Below are positions 24,988 through 32,830 of a DNA stretch of 64,000 nucleotides, piece by piece. Numbering within the stretch: position 1 is the first letter of the stretch; each line of letters begins with the position of its first letter. Origin of the DNA: DSXH01 sp020724325 (GTDB taxonomy: Bacteria > Bacteroidota > Ignavibacteria > Ignavibacteriales > Melioribacteraceae); NCBI GenBank assembly GCA_040756515.1, contig JBFLYW010000008.1, positions 62,001 to 126,000 of the forward strand, read 5' to 3'. A program made the position numbers and the translations under genes. The notes below the pieces were generated by a model that saw only the letters and a program-made list of their open reading frames with translations, made no database searches and was not told the origin of the DNA.

Positions 24988-27216
24988 TTACTTTCTTATT
25001 ACTGCTACTTTGGAGGTTGCAATGTTGTTAGCTTCTTCATCGTAAGCAACAATTACGTAAATGCCTGAAGAAACAAAATTCCCGTTTAATTCCCTTCCAT
25101 CCCAAAAAGCAACCTTACCTCCGGGTGAGATAAATTCGCGGATTAAATTTCCTGAGATATCAAAAATTTTGATACGGCTGTTTTTTATCAACCCTTCAAT
25201 TGTTACAGAAATATTTTCGTTCCCATTAATTACAAGAGGATTTGGATAGACAAACAATTCATTAAAACTTTCTTCCGGCTTAATTGAATGAGTTTGAAGT
25301 TCAGCCAATCCATAATCTGTTCCTATGTACACTTTACCAAGTTTCTCATCAAAGGCAATGCTTCTTATTTCATCATTGGGAATGGGACTGTTTTTTGAAT
25401 TATAATAAGCAAGAAGGGAAATGCCGTCGCTCGAAATTACAGCAACACCTTGTTTTGTGCCAATCCATTTCTGATCTAGAGCATCAATAGCAATGCAAGT
25501 AACACTCTGATTTTTAAGCGATGGAGCGAAATTACTCCGCAATGTAGTAATTGGTTTAGTTACGTCTGTTATTACATTAACACCGGCACTCGTTCCAATC
25601 CACAGGTAACCTCTCTTATCAATTGCAAGGGAAGTTAATATATCGCTGAATAAACCGTCGATCTGTCTAATTCCCCCTTGAGTATCATCGGCTAAGTTGG
25701 TAAAAGTTTCTTTTTCATTGTAATAGTAGAGACCCCGGTTTCCTTCCATTACAATAAACCATTTGGTTCCGTTCTGGTCTATTACCATTTTATCAAGAAC
25801 ATCGAATTCTGAGAGGTATGGGTTTGTCATGGAAAAATGATACCACTTTTTATCATGTGTAAGAACGCTCAATTGCTTGCGTGCTGCCGATTGGTGATTG
25901 GCAATCCAAATATTCTTCTTTGAATCAACTTTTACATCTGCAATAGCAAGGAAGTTATTGTGGATAGGTATTCCAACCAATTCGCTGTTACTTGCTGTAT
26001 AAACTTCGAACTCCCCATTCTTAAAAATTGTAAAACCATATCCCCAGTTGGATAGATAAATAGTATTGTCTGAAGCAGCAAATACATTATGGTAAGCATT
26101 AGAAGGAATTTGAGAATAATTTTCTCTGCTGTATCTCTTCCAGCTTTTACCATCAAATTCAAGAAACCCGATTCCATAAAGGTCTTTGCCGGTTGCTACA
26201 TAAAGATTACTGTTGCCGGCTACAGAAAGATTCATAAAGAGATTACTATATGGACCTTGCGGGGATAAATATTTTGTTATGTTATTTTTTATTTCTATTA
26301 ATCCATTAGAAGAAGAAATATAGTATGTTTTGTTTGCCGCAGCGGAAATAGATGTTAATGATACAGATTGATTCTCGAATAATTGATTTATTTGTGAACC
26401 GTTATATTCAAACAGTTTTTTATCCGTAATGGCTAAAAGTGAATTGCCCGATACAGCAATATCTTTGATAAAATTGCCGCTAAGAATATATGGCAGCCAG
26501 ACATTATTTTGAAATCTATGTATTCCGTTATTAGTGCTCATAACAATCTGGTTATTATAAACAAGTATCTTGGAAGCAGATGAAACAGATCCCATAGAAC
26601 CGAATGAATATGAACTCCATGATTCAGGAGCAGATAAATTTGTTGCGCCTTGTTTTTGAATTGCAACTCCATTTTCTGTTATGGAGTAAATGAGTCCAGC
26701 TCTTAGTGTATTTAAGATCCTTGATTCTGTTGTAAATGAACCAAGCTTAAGAAAAGTATCGAAGAATGTTAAGTTATTTGTGTTAATTAAAGCTAAACCA
26801 AAATCAGTAGAAACGAAAGCCGTATCATTGGAAAAATAAAAGTCGTTTATTTTCTTGCGGATCTTGCCGGATTTAAATATATCTAGAATATTTGATATAG
26901 TGTTATTCGTGGGGTTGTACACTATTATGTAACCTTCCTGAGAGCCGAACCAAATTTTATTTTGTTTATCTGTTCCAATTGAAGTCAATGTTTGCGTAAT
27001 TAATCCGTTTGCTTTATTTAGAATAAAGAAAGAAGTATCGGCAGACGGATTAAGTCTGAAAGCACCTCCATTAGAAACTGCCCAGACACCGTTTGAAGTG
27101 GATACGGCTTTTCTTAAATCCTTCATGTTAGCATGAATCTTCCAGTTACCAATATTTTGAGACAGTAAACAAGTGTGGATAAAAACAAATACAATTACCA
27201 GCTTCAACTTACTCAT
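24988..27216 (-). CDS. porZ: PorZ-like type IX secretion protein (beta-propellers plus C-terminal sorting-type domain)
   Basis: A 742-residue exported protein (signal peptide through about residue 20). The start, IGNWKIHANMKDLRKAV, followed by GVWAVSNGGAFRL and NGLITQTLTSIG, matches the opening of PorZ and its first propeller. Further repeats of the IWFGSQEGYIIVY and YLWIGTSAGVNVI kind make up two seven-bladed propellers of the two-component-regulator type. The last 85 residues (YPNPLVINGNENISVTIEG, then IKIFDISGNLIREF and SSGIYVIVAYDEE) form a T9SS-type C-terminal domain. In Porphyromonas PorZ belongs to the cell-surface attachment complex with PorU, PorV and PorQ. The size (776 in Porphyromonas) agrees. 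Other T9SS genes are outside the window. Confidence 0.78.
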   Translation of the reverse strand: MSKLKLVIVFVFIHTCLLSQNIGNWKIHANMKDLRKAVSTSNGVWAVSNGGAFRLNPSADTSFFILNKANGLITQTLTSIGTDKQNKIWFGSQEGYIIVYNPTNNTISNILDIFKSGKIRKKINDFYFSNDTAFVSTDFGLALINTNNLTFFDTFLKLGSFTTESRILNTLRAGLIYSITENGVAIQKQGATNLSAPESWSSYSFGSMGSVSSASKILVYNNQIVMSTNNGIHRFQNNVWLPYILSGNFIKDIAVSGNSLLAITDKKLFEYNGSQINQLFENQSVSLTSISAAANKTYYISSSNGLIEIKNNITKYLSPQGPYSNLFMNLSVAGNSNLYVATGKDLYGIGFLEFDGKSWKRYSRENYSQIPSNAYHNVFAASDNTIYLSNWGYGFTIFKNGEFEVYTASNSELVGIPIHNNFLAIADVKVDSKKNIWIANHQSAARKQLSVLTHDKKWYHFSMTNPYLSEFDVLDKMVIDQNGTKWFIVMEGNRGLYYYNEKETFTNLADDTQGGIRQIDGLFSDILTSLAIDKRGYLWIGTSAGVNVITDVTKPITTLRSNFAPSLKNQSVTCIAIDALDQKWIGTKQGVAVISSDGISLLAYYNSKNSPIPNDEIRSIAFDEKLGKVYIGTDYGLAELQTHSIKPEESFNELFVYPNPLVINGNENISVTIEGLIKNSRIKIFDISGNLIREFISPGGKVAFWDGRELNGNFVSSGIYVIVAYDEEANNIATSKVAVIRK

Positions 27217-27330
27217 TATTTCCCCGCAATTTTAGGTTATTGAATAAAGTAGTTAGGCAAATTTAGTATTTTCTTTTTGAACTAAAAGTGTAATAAATTA
27301 AGATCCAATAAAATGTAGTAGAATTTTAAT

Positions 27331-28161
27331 TCATGCGCTATTCTTATGAAGCATATTTCGCATTGCTTCGAGGTTATATGGTGAGATTAAATATTTACCC
27401 AAATTTTCTCCATCTCCTTTTTTGCCGCCGTGGAAATCCGAGCCGCCGGTTTCCAACAAACAATACTGGGTTACAATACCTCTGTAAAAATTTATCTGGT
27501 TTTCTGAATGACCCGGGTGAATAACTTCAATACCATCAATACCTGCTCTTATCAAATCTGTTAGTATGCTTTCTTTCATGTTACCGGGATGAGCAACAAA
27601 AGAAAGACCGCCAGAATCACTAATAAGTTTTGTGGCACTTTGAGGCGATACGTGAATCTTGCGTTCGAAAGCCGGACCATAATCCCCTATATATTTTTCA
27701 AACGCCTCATTGTAATTGTTTATTAAACCAAGATTAACCAATGCGCAAGCAATATGCGGTCTTCCGACTGCGGAATTTTGAGCATTGTCCATTACATCAT
27801 CAAATGAAATAGATAAACCGAGGTTACGTAATTTTTGAACAATTCTTTTTGCACGGTGAAATCGTTCCTCCCTAAAAAAGCTTAAATACTTTTGAAGTTC
27901 ATAGTTATCGATTTCTATAAAATATGACAGAAGATGAATTTCTTTTTCGTCAATGTCGGTACTTATTTCAAGTCCCGGTATTACTTCAATTCCAACATCT
28001 TTACCAGCCGCAATTGCTTCTTTAATTCCGTTTACACTGTCATGATCTGTAATACTGATAATATCCAGACCGGATTCTTTAGCTTTAAGAACTAATTCGG
28101 TAGGTGAGAATGCACCATCAGAATAATTAGTGTGCATGTGGAGATCGATCTTAGCCGTCAT
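27331..28161 (-). CDS. PHP-domain metal-dependent phosphoesterase (TrpH/YciV-like)
   Basis: A 276-residue PHP protein. LHMHTNYSDGAFSPTELV, SITDHDSVNGI, AHPGNM and GGSDFHGGKK supply the clustered His/Asp residues that bind three metals. Members of this family hydrolyse nucleoside 3-prime,5-prime-bisphosphates or process RNA 5-prime ends (RNase AM). The length is standard. It lies 2 bp downstream of a Crp/Fnr regulator gene on the same strand, suggesting that the two are co-transcribed. Confidence 0.88.
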   Translation of the reverse strand: MTAKIDLHMHTNYSDGAFSPTELVLKAKESGLDIISITDHDSVNGIKEAIAAGKDVGIEVIPGLEISTDIDEKEIHLLSYFIEIDNYELQKYLSFFREERFHRAKRIVQKLRNLGLSISFDDVMDNAQNSAVGRPHIACALVNLGLINNYNEAFEKYIGDYGPAFERKIHVSPQSATKLISDSGGLSFVAHPGNMKESILTDLIRAGIDGIEVIHPGHSENQINFYRGIVTQYCLLETGGSDFHGGKKGDGENLGKYLISPYNLEAMRNMLHKNSA

Positions 28162-28163
28162 AT

Positions 28164-28844
28164 TCAGCTGAATAATTCTTTGAATTTTTCGTAATCTATT
28201 ATTCTAAGTTTGCTGCCGTCCAGCTCTACCAATCCTTTCTTTGCAAATGAATGAATAGTTCTTGAAATTGTTTCCCTGGAAGTTCCAGCCATATTAGCCA
28301 AATCCTGTTGAAGCGGAAGTTTTTCTATTTCTACTTTTCCATGTTTAATTTTACCGGTATCATCAGCTAATTGAAGCAGAACTGTTGCAACTTTACCTTC
28401 TGCGTCTTTAAGAGATAGAGCTTTAATTTTAGCGTCGGCAGAACGTAATCGTTTTGTAAGTTCCTGTAGCAATGAAATTGCAACTTCAGGATATTCTGTA
28501 ATTAGACTGATAAAATCATTTCTTTGGATTAGGAACAATTCCGTATCTTCAATTGCAACTACTGTAGCCGATCGGGTTTGACCATCAAGAATAGCCATTT
28601 CGCCAAAGAAATCACTTTCAGAAAGAATTGTTAAGATTACTTCTCTTCCGTCCGTACTTGTTCTTGCAACTTTTACTTTACCAGACACAATAACAAAAAG
28701 TGCAGTCCCTACTTCATCTTCCATCAAAATAACATCATTCTTTAGATAATTTTTCCTCGTCCCAATTTTTTCAATTTTTTCTATTGTATCTAAAGGTATA
28801 TCAGAAAAGATTGGAACATACGCCAAAAATTCTGATGACGGCAT
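28164..28844 (-). CDS. Crp/Fnr-family transcriptional regulator
   Basis: A 226-residue regulator. The N-terminal cyclic-nucleotide-binding-like domain has VIVSGKVKVARTSTDGRE and FFGEMAILDGQTRSATVVAI, the latter retaining the FGE, R and S/T residues of cAMP-binding cassettes. The C-terminal winged HTH is LANMAGTSRETISRTIHSFA, with the recognition helix carrying the S-R-E-T-x-S-R pattern. No N-terminal cysteines for an Fe-S cluster are present, so it is Crp-like rather than Fnr-like. The ATG at 28844 has a GAGG site close by; a TTG five codons upstream is an alternative. A TGCAG-N10-CTGCA inverted repeat lies upstream (28881-28900) and may be an autoregulatory site. Confidence 0.9.
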   Translation of the reverse strand: MPSSEFLAYVPIFSDIPLDTIEKIEKIGTRKNYLKNDVILMEDEVGTALFVIVSGKVKVARTSTDGREVILTILSESDFFGEMAILDGQTRSATVVAIEDTELFLIQRNDFISLITEYPEVAISLLQELTKRLRSADAKIKALSLKDAEGKVATVLLQLADDTGKIKHGKVEIEKLPLQQDLANMAGTSRETISRTIHSFAKKGLVELDGSKLRIIDYEKFKELFS

Positions 28845-28880
28845 TTTAACCTCTGTCAATTTTTTTTATAATAAAGAAAG

Positions 28881-28900
28881 TGCAGGATTGTTTGACTGCA
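28881..28900. promoter_or_regulatory. TGCAG-N10-CTGCA inverted repeat upstream of the Crp-like gene
   Basis: An inverted repeat of two five-base half-sites with a 10-base gap lies 37 bp before the chosen start of the Crp/Fnr gene. Its spacing suits a dimeric helix-turn-helix protein. The half-sites are short, so it could be coincidence. Confidence 0.3.
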
Positions 28901-29047
28901 AGATAAACTTTTCCTAATAAAGGGACAATTGCCAACTGCTCAAAATCGATTTCCGATATCTCTTTCTTTTTCCTTGCCTTACGTCTGTTTTACCACCTGA
29001 ACCAGAGTACGCTTTGTTATTTTTTTATTACCGTGAATAATGTCAAA

Positions 29048-29078
29048 TTGATACTTCCTAAACGAATTTTTATATTTG
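29048..29078 (+). promoter_or_regulatory. Bacteroidetes-type promoter of gap
   Basis: TATATTTG at 29071-29078 is an exact match to the TAnnTTTG -7 box, and a TTG (in AAATTG) at 29048-29050 lies 20 bp upstream as the -33 box. Transcription would start near 29085, about 37 bases before the gap ATG, which has a strong GGAGG site. Confidence 0.6.
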
Positions 29079-29121
29079 CATTCGACATTCTAAATAAAAT
29101 AGTATTGGAGGAAAAAAAGAA

Positions 29122-30180
29122 ATGGCGGTAAAAGTAGGTATCAATGGATTCGGTAGAATAGGCAGATTAGTTTTTAGTGCTTTAGTTGATAAAGGGCATT
29201 TTGGAAAGGAAGTTGATGTAGTTGCTGTTGTTGATGTAAGCACCGATGCTAAATATTTTGCTTATCAATTTAAGTATGATTCTGTTCATGGAAGATTTAA
29301 CGGAACTGTTGGCAGCGAAAAAAGTGATCCTTCCTTAGAATCTGACGATGTGCTGGTTGTAAACGGTAAAAAAACAAAATGTGTACTCGCTCAGAAAGAT
29401 CCTTCCCAATTACCATGGAAAGAACTTGGTGTTGATATTGTAATTGAAGCAACAGGATTGTTTAATGATAGTGAAAAAGCGAAAGGACATTTAACTGCCG
29501 GTGCTAAGAAAGTATTATTAACTGCCCCGGGTAAAGGTGATGTAAAAACTATTGTTATGGGTGTTAATGATAATGAATATGATCCGGCGAAACACCACAT
29601 AATCTCAAATGCATCGTGTACAACAAATTGTCTTGCGCCGGTTGTTTATGTATTGTTAAAGGAAGGAATTGGAATAGAAACCGGTTTAATGACTACAATT
29701 CATGCTTATACAGCTACACAAAAAACAGTTGACGGTCCTTCTAAGAAAGATTGGAGAGGCGGAAGAGCAGCTGCTATAAATATTATTCCATCTACTACCG
29801 GTGCTGCTAAAGCTGTTGGTGAAGTTTTACCATCAACAAAGGGGAAACTTACAGGTATGTCTTTTAGAATTCCTACACCTAATGTTTCTGTTGTGGACCT
29901 TACATTTAGAACAGAAAAAGAGACTTCAATTGAAGAAATTGATTCATTGTTGAAAAGAGCATCAGAAACTTACTTGAAAGGAATTTTAGGATATTGCAAA
30001 GAAGAATTAGTATCAACTGATTTTATCCACGACGACCGTTCATCAATTTATGATTCACTTGCTACAATGCAAAATAATTTGAAAGGTGAAAAGAGATTCT
30101 TCAAAATTGTATCCTGGTATGATAATGAGTGGGGATATTCTTGTAGAGTTGTTGATTTTCTGTTAAAAATTATTAAATAG
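29122..30180 (+). CDS. gap: Glyceraldehyde-3-phosphate dehydrogenase, type I
   Basis: Glycolytic enzyme oxidising glyceraldehyde 3-phosphate with NAD+. VGINGFGRIGRLVFSAL is the NAD-binding start, SNASCTTNCLAP holds the catalytic Cys (about residue 164), and WYDNEWGYSCRVVDFL is the C-terminal signature. At 352 residues it is slightly longer than the usual 330-340. A strong promoter and GGAGG site upstream and an intrinsic terminator downstream (30201-30235) mark it as an independent, highly expressed unit. The pgk gene follows behind that terminator. Confidence 0.98.
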   Translation: MAVKVGINGFGRIGRLVFSALVDKGHFGKEVDVVAVVDVSTDAKYFAYQFKYDSVHGRFNGTVGSEKSDPSLESDDVLVVNGKKTKCVLAQKDPSQLPWKELGVDIVIEATGLFNDSEKAKGHLTAGAKKVLLTAPGKGDVKTIVMGVNDNEYDPAKHHIISNASCTTNCLAPVVYVLLKEGIGIETGLMTTIHAYTATQKTVDGPSKKDWRGGRAAAINIIPSTTGAAKAVGEVLPSTKGKLTGMSFRIPTPNVSVVDLTFRTEKETSIEEIDSLLKRASETYLKGILGYCKEELVSTDFIHDDRSSIYDSLATMQNNLKGEKRFFKIVSWYDNEWGYSCRVVDFLLKIIK

Positions 30181-30200
30181 TTCTTAACAAAATTGGTGAA

Positions 30201-30235
30201 GACGCAGGTTCTTAATTAGACTGCGTCTTTTTTTT
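30201..30235 (+). terminator. Rho-independent terminator after gap
   Basis: GACGCAG (30201-30207) pairs perfectly with CTGCGTC (30221-30227) across a 13-base loop, and a run of eight T residues follows at once (30228-30235). This is a textbook intrinsic terminator. Confidence 0.85.
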
Positions 30236-30265
30236 ATATCATATTTGCAGGATGACGGAGGAAAA

Positions 30266-31465
30266 ATGAAAAAATTAAGTATCGACAAAGTTGAATTAAA
30301 AAGTAAGAGAGTATTAGTGCGTGTTGATTTCAATGTGCCGCTGGATGAAAATCTTAAAATAACGGACGATATTAGAATAACTTCTGCACTGCCTACTATC
30401 AAAAAAATTATTGATAACGGCGGACGTACTATTTTAATGAGTCACCTCGGCAGACCAAAAGGCGGACCTAATCCTAAGTACAGTTTAAAGCCGGTTGCTG
30501 TTAGATTAGGTGAATTATTGCAGATGGATGTAAAGTTTGCGCCTGATTGTATTGGTGATCAGGTAATTGCAATTGTAAACTCTATGAAGGATGGAGAAAT
30601 ACTCTTGCTCGAAAACCTCAGGTTCCATGCACAGGAAGAGAAAAATGATCCTGAGTTTGCTAAACAACTTGCAGAGCTTGGTGACGTTTATATAAACGAT
30701 GCATTCGGATCGGCACATCGGGCTCATGCTTCCACTGAAGGAGTAACTAAGTTTATAAAAACTTGTGCATCAGGTTATTTAATGCAGAAGGAATTAGATT
30801 ACCTGGGAAGCGCCGTTGCAAATCCTCTTAGACCTTTCACTGCAATTTTAGGCGGTTCAAAAATTTCTGGCAAGATTGATGTAATTGAAAATCTGCTTCC
30901 AAAAGTAGATTATTTATTAATAGGCGGTGGAATGGCTTATACTTTCTATAAAGCAATGGGTTATGAAATCGGCACATCATTACTCGAAGCAGAAAAACTC
31001 GATCTGGCAAAAGATATGTTAGAAAAATTCAAGAACTCCAAGGCAAAGGTTATTCTTCCAAAAGATAATGTTGTAGCTTCGGAATTTAAGAATGAATCTC
31101 CCGCTTTAGTTGTTGGTGCTGATAAAATTCCATCGGATAAAATGGGTCTGGATATCGGTCCTGAGACAACGGAAGAATTTAAAAATGTTATACTTTCCAG
31201 CAAGACAGTTGTATGGAATGGTCCGCTTGGCGTATTTGAATTTGATAATTTTGCATACGGAACAAACGCAATTGCACAGGCACTTGCAGAAGCAACTTCT
31301 AATGGCGCAATAACTATTATTGGCGGCGGAGATTCTGCCGCTGCTATAAGCAAAGCCGGTTTAGACGAAAAAGTATCGCATGTTTCTACCGGCGGCGGTG
31401 CATCATTGGAATTTCTTGAAGGTAAAATTCTACCGGGTGTTGCTGCGTTAAATGATGATAATTAA
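30266..31465 (+). CDS. pgk: Phosphoglycerate kinase
   Basis: Transfers phosphate between 1,3-bisphosphoglycerate and ADP. VLVRVDFNVPLDE is the N-terminal signature, RTILMSHLGRPKGG and EIGTSLLE are substrate and hinge segments, and SKTVVWNGPLGVFEF and IIGGGDSAAAISKAG bind nucleotide. About 399 residues, normal. The ATG at 30266 has GGAGG seven bases before it. Although separated from gap by a terminator, a partial -7-like box (CATATTTG at 30240-30247) lies just before the start, so a second promoter is possible. Confidence 0.98.
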   Translation: MKKLSIDKVELKSKRVLVRVDFNVPLDENLKITDDIRITSALPTIKKIIDNGGRTILMSHLGRPKGGPNPKYSLKPVAVRLGELLQMDVKFAPDCIGDQVIAIVNSMKDGEILLLENLRFHAQEEKNDPEFAKQLAELGDVYINDAFGSAHRAHASTEGVTKFIKTCASGYLMQKELDYLGSAVANPLRPFTAILGGSKISGKIDVIENLLPKVDYLLIGGGMAYTFYKAMGYEIGTSLLEAEKLDLAKDMLEKFKNSKAKVILPKDNVVASEFKNESPALVVGADKIPSDKMGLDIGPETTEEFKNVILSSKTVVWNGPLGVFEFDNFAYGTNAIAQALAEATSNGAITIIGGGDSAAAISKAGLDEKVSHVSTGGGASLEFLEGKILPGVAALNDDN

Positions 31466-31477
31466 TTCCAATTGAGT

Positions 31478-31514
31478 TGAGCAAGGTCATGCTTGCTGAT
31501 TTTGATCTTGCTCA
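31478..31514 (+). terminator. Hairpin after pgk, likely terminator
   Basis: TGAGCAAGGTCA (31478-31489) pairs with TGATCTTGCTCA (31503-31514) through one G-U pair, giving a 12-bp stem with a 13-base loop. The following sequence is A/T-rich but has no clean T run, so termination may be partial or the stem may protect the mRNA end. Confidence 0.5.
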
Positions 31515-31593
31515 TAATCTATTTTATGAATGCCTTTCAATTAATTGTAAAATAATTTAATTTTCCAGCCAACAAACTATAACAGGCAATTTA

Positions 31594-32532
31594 ATGGGTT
31601 ACGATTCAAGAGATTATTATAGACCATCGGGTTTTGGTGGATTTACTTTTTTCCCACCTATAATTAAGTATTTATTAATAATAAATGTGGGTGTATTTAT
31701 ACTCCAGCTTATATTCGAAAATCTAAAGTTTGATGGAATCCCCGGCTGGTATATTCTAAATCGGTACTTTGCGTTGAACCCATTAACCGGGATTGATGCT
31801 GCTGGATTCGAGTTTAATTTTCAAATCTGGCAGCTGTTAACCTATCAATTTATGCATGCAGATTTTATGCATATTCTCTTTAATATGTTTATGCTTTGGA
31901 TGTTTGGAATAGAACTGGAACATATTATGAGTTCGAGAAAATTTTTATTTTTCTATTTGTTATGCGGTGTAGGAGCCGGCATTTTACATGTGTTGTTTTC
32001 TCCAATCTTATCAGATGCTTTAGCTCCAACTATCGGAGCTTCGGGTGCCGTTTACGGAGTTATGATTGCCTTCGCCATATTTTTCCCGGATCGTTATATT
32101 TTTATCTATTTTCTAATCCCTATAAAAGCAAAGTATCTTATTGCAATTCTGGTTGTGTTCGAGTTCTTATCGGTTCAAGAACCTTCGGTCGTGGCTCATT
32201 TAGCCCATATAGGCGGTGCAATAACAGGATTTATCTTTCTGCTGGTGGATAAGAGAAATAATTTCAGCTTTTCAACATTTATCAACTCGTTTAAAAAACC
32301 AGGTTCGTTCAATTCCTATGGCGGATACAAAAAATCCAGATTTTCTAAGCCGGCAAATGATGCCGAAATTGAAGATGCTAAATTCTATGATATAAATAAG
32401 CCCGGAAAAGATGATATAACGGTTACACAGGAAGAAATTGATAGGATACTTGATAAAATTAGTCAAAGCGGATATCAAAACTTAACAGAACGTGAAAAGA
32501 AAATTTTATTTGAAGCCAGCAAAAAAAAGTAA
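31594..32532 (+). CDS. Rhomboid-family intramembrane serine protease
   Basis: A 312-residue membrane protein with about six transmembrane helices. The catalytic Ser is in TIGASGAVYGVM (about residue 150) and the catalytic His in VAHLAHIGGAITGF (about 204). The loop following TM1 ends in the QFMHADFMHILFNMFMLWMF segment of bacterial rhomboids, with the conserved HxxxN. The C-terminal cytosolic tail (VTQEEIDRILDKISQSGYQN, then L-T-E-R-E-K-K) recurs in Bacteroidota rhomboids. The next gene, a small lipoprotein, overlaps its end by 41 bases. Confidence 0.93.
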   Translation: MGYDSRDYYRPSGFGGFTFFPPIIKYLLIINVGVFILQLIFENLKFDGIPGWYILNRYFALNPLTGIDAAGFEFNFQIWQLLTYQFMHADFMHILFNMFMLWMFGIELEHIMSSRKFLFFYLLCGVGAGILHVLFSPILSDALAPTIGASGAVYGVMIAFAIFFPDRYIFIYFLIPIKAKYLIAILVVFEFLSVQEPSVVAHLAHIGGAITGFIFLLVDKRNNFSFSTFINSFKKPGSFNSYGGYKKSRFSKPANDAEIEDAKFYDINKPGKDDITVTQEEIDRILDKISQSGYQNLTEREKKILFEASKKK

Positions 32533-32830
32533 CTCTGCAATTTTAGTTTTACTTCTGCTACTATTGATTGGCTGCTCGCAGAAAAAATTAAACGAGGAAA
32601 CTGCTGTTAAAATATATGTGGAAAAAACTATTGTAGAAGAGAAATATTCTGCTGCGCCTGATTCAATCCAGCAGTACACAAACCAAATCTTTTCCAAATA
32701 CAATACTACTCCGGAAAGTTATAAAGAATTTATGCAAAGCTTAGAATACGATACAGAGAGATGGAATGGTTTTTTTAAGAAAGCCGATACATATCTTCTT
32801 GAATTAAAAAAAGACCGGGTTATAGACTAA
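32492..32830 (+). CDS. Small lipoprotein, DUF4296-like
   Basis: A 112-residue protein with a basic N-terminus, a run of leucines and the lipobox LIGC, so it should be lipid-anchored. The mature part, ETAVKIYVEKTIVEEKYSAA, then IFSKYNTTPESYKEFMQSLE, resembles DUF4296 lipoproteins of Bacteroidota, whose function is unknown. No ATG is available in frame; the GTG at 32492 (overlapping the rhomboid end by 41 bases) or a TTG at 32510 may be the start. The end overlaps the convergent recQ gene by 11 bases. Confidence 0.65.
   Translation: MKRKFYLKPAKKSNSAILVLLLLLLIGCSQKKLNEETAVKIYVEKTIVEEKYSAAPDSIQQYTNQIFSKYNTTPESYKEFMQSLEYDTERWNGFFKKADTYLLELKKDRVID

Noticed and set aside
30184..30402. Minus-strand open frame between gap and pgk
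   Set aside because: It overlaps the terminator and the start of pgk; nothing supports translation.
31896..32252. Second open frame inside the rhomboid gene
   Set aside because: The overlapping rhomboid frame has catalytic Ser and His and is clearly the real one.
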